Below are positions 1 through 5,166 of a DNA stretch of 12,562 nucleotides, in pieces. Source of the stretch: SOIA01 sp050116035 (GTDB lineage: Bacteria; Acidobacteriota; Aminicenantia; Aminicenantales; Aminicenantaceae). Under the pieces are notes generated by a model that was not told the origin of the DNA, did not search any database, and saw nothing but the letters and a program-made list of their open reading frames with translations. The stretch is taken from assembly GCA_050116035.1 (NCBI GenBank), contig JASFPJ010000072.1, positions 1 to 12,562 on the forward strand, in the 5' to 3' direction. Position numbers and translations under genes: made by a program. The stretch's first letter is position 1. Each line of letters starts with the position of its first letter.

Positions 1-89
1 TCCGATTCACCCGGAATAGCGAAAATCATGTCACAGGATTCAGGCTAAGCGGGGGACGCGTCAGAAACCTTCTTTTTGAAAAAAAGTAG
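1..89 (+). CDS. C-terminal tail of a protein entering from the left, possibly a serine hydrolase (DUF3471-like end)
   Basis: Reading in the frame that starts at base 3, an open stretch of 28 codons runs to TAG at 87-89. Its end contains VTGFRLSGGRVRNLLFEKK. This pattern (hydrophobic strand, GFxLxxGRVRNLxFxK, stop) resembles, from memory, the last beta strands of the lipocalin-like or DUF3471-like domain that closes many beta-lactamase-fold serine hydrolases in Acidobacteriota-type genomes. The upstream body lies outside the window, so neither family nor length can be confirmed. Frame 1 also gives a short open tail ending at 46-48, but it has no recognisable motif. The 36-bp repeat array starts about 70 bp downstream of the stop. 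Confidence 0.5.
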   Translation, partial: RFTRNSENHVTGFRLSGGRVRNLLFEKK

Positions 90-161
90 GATCAGAAAAA
101 ACAGATTTTCTTGGTGTTGTTGCTCAAGGAGACAATACTCTTCTGCTTTAATCGAAATAGG

Positions 162-280
162 CGCGGCAATCTCACGTGCGTGTCATTGCGAGCGAAGCGT
201 GGCAATCTTACCTCCGTGTCATTGCGAGCGAAGCGTGGCAATCTTACCTCCGTGTCATTGCGAGCGAAGCGTGGCAATCT
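162..280. repeat. Array of 36-bp period repeats (three full copies plus a relic)
   Basis: Three identical 28-nt copies beginning TGTCATTGCGAGCGAAGC and ending GTGGCAATCT sit at 181-208, 217-244 and 253-280. They are separated by the same 8-nt spacer, TACCTCCG. The last 11 bases of a fourth, decayed copy (ending GCGGCAATCT at 162-172) precede them at the same 36-bp phase. The same family recurs as an inverted pair at 4789-4872 and as a second array at 11679-11856. Small open frames across the array, with peptides such as CHCERSVAI or VIASEAWQS, are by-products of the repeat and not genes. Confidence 0.95.
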
Positions 281-306
281 CTTAAGGAAAAATTCTTAAT
301 TCGTAA

Positions 307-325
307 ATTGGGGACAGTCCCCAAT
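307..325. repeat. Short palindrome, left flank of the YgjP-type gene
   Basis: ATTGGGGA (307-314) and TCCCCAAT (318-325) form a perfect 8-bp stem with a CAG loop. The palindrome lies 7 bp past the stop codon of the minus-strand metallopeptidase gene. It shares its core with the hairpin at 951-975 on the other side of that gene. On the minus strand no T-run follows, so it is a weak terminator at best. A REP-like element is the likelier reading. Confidence 0.8.
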
Positions 326-332
326 ATCTTTT

Positions 333-902
333 CTACAATCCCAGCCCGTATTCTTTCAACTGCTTGGCGAGTTCTTTCGCTCGAGTTCCAACAAGCCGGT
401 CAAGCTCAGCCCAGAACTCGCGGCTGTGGTTTTTTATCCGGGTATGAAGAAGCTCGTGAAGGATCACATAATCGATCAGTTCATCCGGCAGCAGTACCAG
501 CTTCATGTTCAGATTGATGTTATTGCTGGTTGCACAACTCCCCCAGCGGGTCCTCTGGTTCCGGATAAACACCCTGTTGTAATCAAACCCGTGCCACTCG
601 GCCAGTTCTTCGAGCCTGTGAATGAGTTTTCTTCTGGCCGCCGCTTTATTGATCCTTTCAAAATTCTTCAAGAGCGACCCGTACTTCTGTCTTATCTTCT
701 CTATCCTGGCCTGTTGTTTGTGTATCCAGTCTATCTTGCCGCAGACAATCCTCTCAGCTTTATCCCAGGACACTCCATAAGGAACAGCGACTCTGACCCT
801 TGTGAAGGGCTTGACATGAATGATCAAATGCTTGGCCCTACTACTGCGGTCGAACAGAACAGGTCCCACCCCATCAATATCGATTATCTTCGATTTCGTC
901 AT
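333..902 (-). CDS. YgjP-like (DUF45/M48-type) zinc metallopeptidase
   Basis: This 189-residue protein matches the YgjP-like metallopeptidase domain family (Pfam DUF45). The zinc motif HELLH is at residues 149-153 with a third likely ligand at H159 (KNHSREFW). It is preceded by the family signature RTRWGSCATSNNINLN at about residues 117-132. Length and layout fit a full cytoplasmic family member. Known relatives often sit beside type I restriction genes, and none is visible here. The start is set at 902 (MTKSKIID). The upstream in-frame ATG at 986 would add 28 residues encoded by the neighbouring hairpin repeat, which is implausible. The ribosome site before 902 is weak (AGAGAA). The biological substrate is unknown. 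Similar hairpins flank the gene at 307-325 and 951-975. Confidence 0.9.
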   Translation of the reverse strand: MTKSKIIDIDGVGPVLFDRSSRAKHLIIHVKPFTRVRVAVPYGVSWDKAERIVCGKIDWIHKQQARIEKIRQKYGSLLKNFERINKAAARRKLIHRLEELAEWHGFDYNRVFIRNQRTRWGSCATSNNINLNMKLVLLPDELIDYVILHELLHTRIKNHSREFWAELDRLVGTRAKELAKQLKEYGLGL

Positions 903-950
903 TAGCAGTGATTCTCTGACAGATAAGCAGAAAAAATCAAGAAAAAGAAA

Positions 951-975
951 AAAATTGGGGACTATCCCCAATTTT
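951..975 (-). terminator. Hairpin with T-run, likely terminator of the glycoside hydrolase transcript; also a REP-like palindrome
   Basis: AAAATTGGGGA (951-961) pairs perfectly with TCCCCAATTTT (965-975) around a CTA loop. Read on the minus strand, the 11-bp stem is followed by a T-rich run (TTTCTTTTTC) starting at 950, which is the form of an intrinsic terminator. It lies about 75 bp downstream of the stop of the gene at 1052-2869. The core repeats the palindrome at 307-325, so it may be a dispersed element doing duty as a terminator. Confidence 0.65.
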
Positions 976-984
976 AGGAATATC

Positions 985-1053
985 AAATGTTAAGATGCGG
1001 CACCTTTATTTTGGAAAAATCCTAGAAATGTTAAATGTTAAGACGCGACCCCT
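985..1053. repeat. Pair of imperfect 21-bp direct repeats
   Basis: Two 21-bp copies beginning AAATGTTAAGA lie at 985-1005 and 1033-1053, 48 bp apart, with three mismatches. The second copy runs into the stop codon of the minus-strand glycoside hydrolase. Function is unknown. They look like remnants of a dispersed repeat. Confidence 0.6.
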
Positions 1054-2869
1054 ATTTCATTTTTTTTGTGAGGATGCTGTTGATCCTTTTCATGTCAAAT
1101 TTTTCGGACCGGTCGTAATTGTAGATTCCGTTCTGCTCCTGCTCGATGTCAGTCAACTGCGTGTAACAGAAACCACAAATGTGGGGCATACTTAATATCA
1201 CATCTGTTAACGCTTCGAGCCGAGTGTAAAACTCCTCAAGAGTGGTCGGGTCTTTCCCGTATCCCCAGGAATCGGGCGCATATTTCTGGTCCGGACTGGG
1301 AATCCACTTGATTCCGCCATACTCGTCGATCAAGTAGGGTTGTCCCCGGTATTCCCCGCTCCTTTCCGGGAGGCGGCGCCAGACTTCATTTTTATCGCTG
1401 AGCGCCAGCAACTTCTTCATTTTTCCAGCGTCCTGCTCGTACGTGTGTTCCGTCCACAGGTCGGTCTCAAAGTGCAAACCGCCACTTGAATCATTCACGG
1501 GCCGCGTGGGATCGAGGTTGTGCGTCAGATTATACGCGTCGATGAGTAAACGCTTCAGGGACTCTCCCCTCCCCCAGGCTTCATTGAATGGCGTCCAGGC
1601 AATGATGGATGGATGATTCCGGTCTCGCATGATAATTTCCTGCCATTCGATGAGGAAATTCCTTGCCGCCGCTCCGTTATTCACATCTAAGCCCCAGCTG
1701 GAGGATTCTCCCCAGGTGAGGTAGCCGAGTCTATCCGCCCAGTAGTGGAACCTTTCTTCGAACACTTTCTGATGGAGGCGCGCTCCGTTGAATCCGGCCC
1801 GCATGGACAGCTCGATATCCTTTTTCAGCGCGGTATCACTGGGAGCGGTCCAGATTCCATCCGGATAAAAACCCTGATCCAGGACGAGCCTGAGATAATA
1901 AGGCTTGTTGTTCAAGAATATCCGGTTGCCCTGGATATGGACCTTTCTCATCCCCGCATAACTCTTGACATGGTCCAGAACTCGTCCGGACGTGTCCCTC
2001 ACCTCAAGAATGAGGTCATACAGAAAAGGATTTCCCGGTGACCAGGTCTTGGGTTTATTTATTGGCAAAAGGCAAACCACGCTATCGCTGACAATCGCTT
2101 CGGCCTGGCTCACTCTCTTTGGGCCTTCCATGACTGTCACCCGGAAAGTGAGGTCCGGACGAACTGAATAGAAATTGGCTCGGACCGAAAACCTCTTCAT
2201 GTCGAGGTCAGGGAGGATATGAAAGGATTTTAATCCGTATTCAGAAACAGCCTCCATCCAGACAGTCTGCCAGATACCTGTCGTGCGCGTGTAATGGACT
2301 CCCCTGGATTTAAAGGCCCGGCATTGCTTTCCCGACGGCTGCAGGCCTGAGCGGTTATCGTCAAGGGCATAAACCACCAGGCTGTGTGTTCCTCCATTGG
2401 AGACAAAAGGAGTGATATCTATTTTGAACGAGGATGTCCCTCCATAATGTTTTCCAGCCAATTCTCCATCGATAAAGACTTCTGTCTCGAAATCTACGGC
2501 CCCAAAATGGAGGATAATCTTTTTCCCCTCCCAGTCTTCAGGGATAGTGATGTTTCTTTGATACCAAATGGCCGGGATGAAATCTTTGTGGTTCACACCG
2601 GACAATGGGCTCTCCGGACAGAAGGGCACAGTGATTTTTCCTCCAAAACCCTGGCTTCTGGCAAAATCACGCTCTTTTCCCGATTTCCCGAAATCGAATG
2701 TAAAGGTCCAGGTTCCGTTGAGATTTTTCCATGCGGAACGGATAAATTGAGGTCTGGGGTGCTCTGGCCTGGGAATGGAGTTTCCCTGAGTTGCGGATTT
2801 TAGCTCGCCAGCGAATCCCAAGCCAGAAATAATGACCAGACAGACAAAAAGACACAGGAATTTTTTCAT
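1052..2869 (-). CDS. Exported glycoside hydrolase family 2 (beta-galactosidase/beta-glucuronidase-like)
   Basis: This 605-residue protein hydrolyses a beta-glycosidic bond; the exact sugar cannot be read from sequence. Residues 1-20 form a signal peptide (MKKFLCLFVCLVIISGLGFA), so it acts in the periplasm or outside. A GH2 sugar-binding jelly roll (about 40-205), an immunoglobulin-like domain (about 210-305) and a TIM barrel (about 310-600) follow in order. The acid/base is E430 in TPFNEAWG, and the nucleophile is probably E516 in LIDEYGG. GFCYTQLTDIEQEQNG near residue 565 is also typical of the family. Length suits a compact GH2 without extra C-terminal domains. The start is supported by GGGAGGATAAAAC directly before ATG. 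A terminator-like hairpin lies at 951-975. It is the last large gene of the minus-strand block, and no sugar transporter or regulator is next to it. Confidence 0.93.
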   Translation of the reverse strand: MKKFLCLFVCLVIISGLGFAGELKSATQGNSIPRPEHPRPQFIRSAWKNLNGTWTFTFDFGKSGKERDFARSQGFGGKITVPFCPESPLSGVNHKDFIPAIWYQRNITIPEDWEGKKIILHFGAVDFETEVFIDGELAGKHYGGTSSFKIDITPFVSNGGTHSLVVYALDDNRSGLQPSGKQCRAFKSRGVHYTRTTGIWQTVWMEAVSEYGLKSFHILPDLDMKRFSVRANFYSVRPDLTFRVTVMEGPKRVSQAEAIVSDSVVCLLPINKPKTWSPGNPFLYDLILEVRDTSGRVLDHVKSYAGMRKVHIQGNRIFLNNKPYYLRLVLDQGFYPDGIWTAPSDTALKKDIELSMRAGFNGARLHQKVFEERFHYWADRLGYLTWGESSSWGLDVNNGAAARNFLIEWQEIIMRDRNHPSIIAWTPFNEAWGRGESLKRLLIDAYNLTHNLDPTRPVNDSSGGLHFETDLWTEHTYEQDAGKMKKLLALSDKNEVWRRLPERSGEYRGQPYLIDEYGGIKWIPSPDQKYAPDSWGYGKDPTTLEEFYTRLEALTDVILSMPHICGFCYTQLTDIEQEQNGIYNYDRSEKFDMKRINSILTKKMK

Positions 2870-2939
2870 GGTTTTATCCTCCCCTTATCGAAGTCACTGA
2901 TTCTTAAATACAGATGAGTATTGTTTAAAACGCCGGATT

Positions 2940-3140
2940 CTACTTTCCAGGCCCCTTCAAGACTCTCGCCGGCAGTGTGATGATTCCCTTAAAGAGGTCA
3001 AACACCGCACTCACAGTGATGCCAATCAGCCGGAACGGAAGAAGAAGAAGCCAGACTATGGGATACAGTATAAGCCCCAGAACAGCCAGAGGCCAGCAAA
3101 GCACCAGTAAGATCAGCCAGAGTAAAAATTTTATAAACAT
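2940..3140 (-). CDS. Small hydrophobic membrane protein, 66 residues
   Basis: The protein starts MFIKFLLWLILLVLCWPLAV and is strongly hydrophobic through about residue 40, with a basic break at PFRLIG. A second apolar or amphipathic segment covers about 42-58, and the tail is short and basic (ARVLKGPGK). I expect one or two membrane spans. The start at 3140 is chosen because GAGGAG lies 4-5 bases upstream. The longer frame back to 3221 adds a polar, cysteine-containing stretch without a ribosome site. Very similar short proteins, to my recollection, occur as uncharacterised genes in many bacteria; no function can be assigned. It lies 129 bp downstream of the lysine-rich helical protein gene, on the same strand. 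Confidence 0.8.
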   Translation of the reverse strand: MFIKFLLWLILLVLCWPLAVLGLILYPIVWLLLLPFRLIGITVSAVFDLFKGIITLPARVLKGPGK

Positions 3141-3199
3141 AGTCTCCTCGCATGAATCGCAATTTTTACAAAACAAATCCTTGCGTTGATTTCTCACTA

Positions 3200-3233
3200 G
3201 ACTAAACGTTTCAGCCCTCAAAAAAGTTTAGTC
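3200..3233. repeat. Small inverted repeat between two minus-strand genes
   Basis: GACTAAAC (3200-3207) and GTTTAGTC (3226-3233) are perfect inverted copies with an 18-nt loop. They lie about 37 bp past the end of the lysine-rich protein gene. There is no T-run on the minus strand, so a terminator call is weak; an RNA hairpin or a binding site is equally possible. Confidence 0.35.
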
Positions 3234-3269
3234 CCCGTACGAAAAGAGAAAAAACGACACAAACCATTT

Positions 3270-3599
3270 TTATGATTTTCTTTTCTTGACCGCTTTACTT
3301 GGTTTTGTCTTTTTTTTGGCTTTCTTCCAATCTTGGATCCGCGCGCCCATATCCTTTATGACTGGCTTCACGGATTTTGTCCATTCCTTCATATCCTTAG
3401 AAAGGTCGTCCATCGGAGAAGCAAGAACTTTGCCCAACTCTCTCAACTTCTTGCTGAGTTCATCCAGGGAAGGTTCTATGGCCTTATCAAAATCTCTTAT
3501 CTTCCGTTCAGCCTTATCCACTCCCTCTTTAAGTTCTTCGCCGATTTCTTTGAGCTTCTCTCCGATCTCAACGAAAACATCTTTTTCCTTTTCGCCCAT
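3270..3599 (-). CDS. Lysine-rich, all-helical protein, 109 residues
   Basis: I do not recognise a named family. The product is highly charged and predicted almost entirely helical. Heptad-like runs cover residues 8-90 (for example EIGEKLKEIGEELKEGVDKA and LDELSKKLRELGKVL), suggesting a coiled coil or amphipathic helices. It ends in a very basic tail (KKAKKKTKPSKAVKKRKS). The form recalls phasin-like or histone-H1-like proteins, that is, surface- or nucleic-acid-binding helices, but this is only an analogy. The start at 3599 (MGEKEKD) is preceded by AAGGAG with six A residues as spacer. The earlier ATG at 3653 would add 18 residues that read through that ribosome site. There is no signal peptide or membrane segment. 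Confidence 0.8.
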   Translation of the reverse strand: MGEKEKDVFVEIGEKLKEIGEELKEGVDKAERKIRDFDKAIEPSLDELSKKLRELGKVLASPMDDLSKDMKEWTKSVKPVIKDMGARIQDWKKAKKKTKPSKAVKKRKS

Positions 3600-3720
3600 T
3601 TTTTTCTCCTTTTTCTTTTTCCCAATTATAAAAGGGGATTCGCTTTGAGTCAAAAAAACTGAAAAAAAATCAATGGCTTATAGGCGGATCAGTTTGGAAT
3701 CCGAGAATGGAAGACGCTGA

Positions 3721-4020
3721 TTACGATTCCAACTTTTCTATCACTTCAGTTGTCCATTCTGCCGGCGGACAGGGGTCACATCCCAGACAGGCATGCATTT
3801 GAGCCTCTTCTTCTTTGGTGGCTTTGGGGAGAATTTTTTTGAACATTTTTTTGGATGACGCGTCATCGACCATGATGAGTTCTTTATTCAAATAAAACAG
3901 CAAGCCAAAGTAGCACTCGCAGTCCAAACATTTTTCATACTCGGCATTTCTTCTCAGTTCAAGGATTCTCTGGCAGACTTCTTTTAAATAACTCTTCCAT
4001 TCAGTCGATGTTCTTCTCAT
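3721..4020 (-). CDS. Cysteine-rich small protein with CxxCxC and CxxCxxC motifs
   Basis: This 99-residue protein of unknown function has two cysteine clusters: C31, C34 and C36 (CLDCEC) and C78, C81 and C84 (HACLGCDPC). An extra cysteine lies at 16 and a histidine at 76. The spacing suggests a bound metal (zinc or an iron-sulfur cluster) or a redox pair, formed between an N-terminal helical part and the C-terminal CLGCDPCPPAEW segment. There is no signal peptide, so it is probably cytoplasmic. The ATG overlaps the TGA of the preceding open segment as ATGA, a typical translational-coupling arrangement. The Shine-Dalgarno match is otherwise poor (GAGAGTGG, set back). It is encoded just after the NTF2-like lipoprotein on the same strand. 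Confidence 0.75.
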   Translation of the reverse strand: MRRTSTEWKSYLKEVCQRILELRRNAEYEKCLDCECYFGLLFYLNKELIMVDDASSKKMFKKILPKATKEEEAQMHACLGCDPCPPAEWTTEVIEKLES

Positions 4021-4178
4021 GTTCTTTTTTCCACTCTCTTTCTCTGCAGAATTTGAACAGCGAAGATAGTCGCATCTTTCTGAATATCATCCCATCTTTT
4101 TGCAATAAGCTCAACCCATTCATTTACCCGGCGCTGGATCTCGCAAAGATATTTTTCCGGAAAGCAGGAATGGATTCC
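4017..4178 (-). other. Open 53-codon segment without a start codon, in frame behind the stop of the lipoprotein gene
   Basis: The lipoprotein frame stops at TAA (4179-4181). It then stays open for 53 more codons to a TGA at 4017-4019 that overlaps the ATG of the cysteine-rich protein gene. The translation looks protein-like, with a probable amphipathic helix (VNEWVELIAKRWDDIQKDAT) and two cysteines. No ATG, GTG or TTG is available in frame. It could be stop-codon readthrough, a truncated or decayed gene, a gene using a rare start such as ATT or ATC, or plain chance. Confidence 0.4.
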
Positions 4179-4658
4179 TTATTGTTCATATTCTGAAAAG
4201 TGCAGATGGGCGAGACGAAACTCCCCTTTCTCCTGGATATAGACAAAAGTGACAGGTCCTCGGGAAATATCTTTTGTACCCTCGGGCCCGCGCCGAAAAA
4301 ACCATATTCCTGTGACAACTGCCACTGGTGGGAATACGTTCGCCTGGAGATCTTCAACCCAGAGTTTGTTATCCTGGATCTTGCCTCCTTCAATAAAGCC
4401 GAATCCTCTATGATGTTCACGCACAGCTCCAAATCCCTCTATCAATCCTTCTTTCTCCGAAGAAAAATAAGTCAGCCTCTCATCTGCAAGGAAGAGCTTA
4501 TCGACCATCGATAGATCATACGAATTCCACAGGGAAACCCATGAATTCACCTGTTCTTGGGCATTAAAAACCGGCTCTTTCCCGCTGTTAATTTCGAAAC
4601 CGCAGGATGAGACGAGAAACCAAAGAACTAACAGAACGATTATTTTATTGAACTTCAT
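4179..4658 (-). CDS. Predicted lipoprotein with an NTF2/SnoaL-like (DUF4440-type) fold
   Basis: The 159-residue product begins with a hydrophobic signal ending in the lipobox VSSC. C19 is the likely lipidated residue, which places the protein on a membrane facing outward. After it, residues of about 30-155 have the layout of the NTF2-like/SnoaL superfamily. A helix with NSWVSLWNSYDLSMVDKLF is followed by LTYFSSEKEGLIEGFGAVREHH, then alternating strands (VFPPVAVVTGIWFFR, GPVTFVYIQEKGEFRLAHLHFS). Members of this fold are small enzymes or binding proteins with varied ligands, so no reaction can be named. The ATG at 4658 is preferred, with GAGG a few bases upstream. A TTG at 4667 would be too close to AGGGAG. 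The frame continues open past its TAA for 53 codons. Confidence 0.78.
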   Translation of the reverse strand: MKFNKIIVLLVLWFLVSSCGFEINSGKEPVFNAQEQVNSWVSLWNSYDLSMVDKLFLADERLTYFSSEKEGLIEGFGAVREHHRGFGFIEGGKIQDNKLWVEDLQANVFPPVAVVTGIWFFRRGPEGTKDISRGPVTFVYIQEKGEFRLAHLHFSEYEQ

Positions 4659-4788
4659 ATTCCTCAAGCTCCCTATCCATTTTTTCTTTGAATCTAATCG
4701 ATGTTGTTGTGCATTTCAATAGATTTCCAAAAAAAAGGAAAAAAGGGGACAGGTGTACTTGCTCAGTAATTCGATAACGTTTTTATAA

Positions 4789-4872
4789 TGTCATTGCGAA
4801 CGGAGTGAAGCAATCTCATCAAAAGAAATGCATTTTCCTCAAAGAGATTGCCACGCTTCGCTCGCAATGACA
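4789..4872. repeat. Inverted pair of the 36-bp family repeat (hairpin)
   Basis: A diverged plus-orientation copy (TGTCATTGCGAACGGAGTGA onward, 4789-4817) faces a well-preserved minus-orientation copy (GAGATTGCCACGCTTCGCTC onward, 4844-4872). They are separated by 26 bp. The transcribed form would be a long imperfect hairpin of about 29 bp. Both copies belong to the family arrayed at 162-280 and 11679-11856. Confidence 0.9.
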
Positions 4873-4894
4873 CTTTACTCTTCAATATAACTAC

Positions 4895-4940
4895 CAAAAG
4901 TGTTACCTAATTACTGACAAAAGTGTTACCTAATTACTGA
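4895..4940. repeat. Perfect 23-bp tandem duplication
   Basis: Two identical adjacent 23-bp units, each starting CAAAAGTGTTACC and ending AATTACTGA, occupy 4895-4917 and 4918-4940. A diverged inverted copy lies at 4760-4784. Tandem end motifs of this kind could be protein-binding sites of a mobile element. Confidence 0.9.
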
Positions 4941-4951
4941 GCATAAACAAC

Positions 4952-5087
4952 AGGCTACTTTTTTAAAGAGTATGGGGTCAGGCCTTGTCAGGATCAATGT
5001 TACAAGACCAGAATCAAATTTAGGACCTAAAATTTAGATAAGGCCTGACCCCGAAGGGACTATCCCTTTTCTGTAAAAAAGTAGCCT
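4952..5087. repeat. Two nested perfect inverted repeats (REPIN- or MITE-like)
   Basis: The outer arms AGGCTACTTTTTTA (4952-4965) and TAAAAAAGTAGCCT (5074-5087) are perfect 14-bp inverted copies. The inner arms GGGGTCAGGCCTT (4974-4986) and AAGGCCTGACCCC (5040-5052) are perfect 13-bp inverted copies. The 53-bp core shows no gene. The symmetry suggests a small non-autonomous element or a strong cruciform or RNA structure just upstream of the permease gene. Confidence 0.85.
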
Positions 5088-5118
5088 ATCCCCTTTTTCT
5101 TATTTTTCTGAAAGTGGG

Positions 5119-5148
5119 TTGACTAAGGGGAAATGCGAAATGTAAAAT
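5119..5148 (+). promoter_or_regulatory. Candidate sigma70-type promoter for the permease cluster
   Basis: TTGACT (5119-5124) is followed after 18 bp by TAAAAT (5143-5148). This would place the transcript start near 5155, only about 12 bases before the permease ATG at 5167. The match is good but unproven, and the very short leader leaves GGAAAG at 5152-5157 barely inside the transcript. Confidence 0.35.
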
Positions 5149-5166
5149 TGCGGAAAGCACAAGAGC

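Larger units (their letters stand above)
4760..4943. mobile_element. Inverted-repeat ends resembling a solo insertion-sequence remnant
   Basis: The sequence beginning TGCTCAGTAATT at 4760 is matched in inverse by AATTACTGAGCA ending at 4943. The first 12 bases are perfect, and scattered matches (TAAC, TTTT) extend to about 25 bp. On the right side the motif is repeated in tandem (4895-4940). Repeated motifs at element ends are known from the IS21 family, but no transposase gene is present. If it is an element, it is a decayed or non-autonomous one. The interior carries a hairpin of a different repeat family. Confidence 0.45.
4740..5098. repeat. Composite of nested inverted repeats filling the intergenic region
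   Basis: This gene-free stretch is bounded by AAAAAGGGGACAG (4740-4752) and its inverted partner CTATCCCCTTTTT (5086-5098), with one mismatch. Inside are three further inverted-repeat systems, listed separately: an outer pair with tandem copies (4760-4943), a hairpin of the 36-bp repeat family (4789-4872), and two nested pairs (4952-5087). No open frame with a ribosome site or recognisable protein lies within. The layout suggests stacked non-autonomous mobile elements or REPIN-like units between two oppositely directed gene blocks. Confidence 0.75.

Noticed and set aside
162..280. CRISPR array
   Set aside because: The repeats are 28 nt, but the spacers are only 8 nt and two are identical. 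No cas genes are present, and the same sequence recurs in inverted pairs elsewhere.
76..517. Small open frames with CHCERSVAI or VIASEAWQS repeats
   Set aside because: They are translations of the 36-bp DNA repeat in several frames, without ribosome sites or conserved protein features.
903..986. N-terminal extension of the metallopeptidase to an ATG at 986
   Set aside because: The added residues are encoded by the hairpin repeat, and the YgjP family pattern begins near MTKSKIID.
4124..4432. 102-residue minus-strand frame overlapping the lipoprotein gene
   Set aside because: It is a shadow of the lipoprotein frame with no domain or ribosome site; the overlapping frame has the lipobox and NTF2-like pattern.
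4681..5166. A structured RNA gene or riboswitch in the intergenic region
   Set aside because: Strong inverted repeats exist, but they match dispersed DNA repeats, and I recognise no riboswitch consensus or tRNA-like fold.
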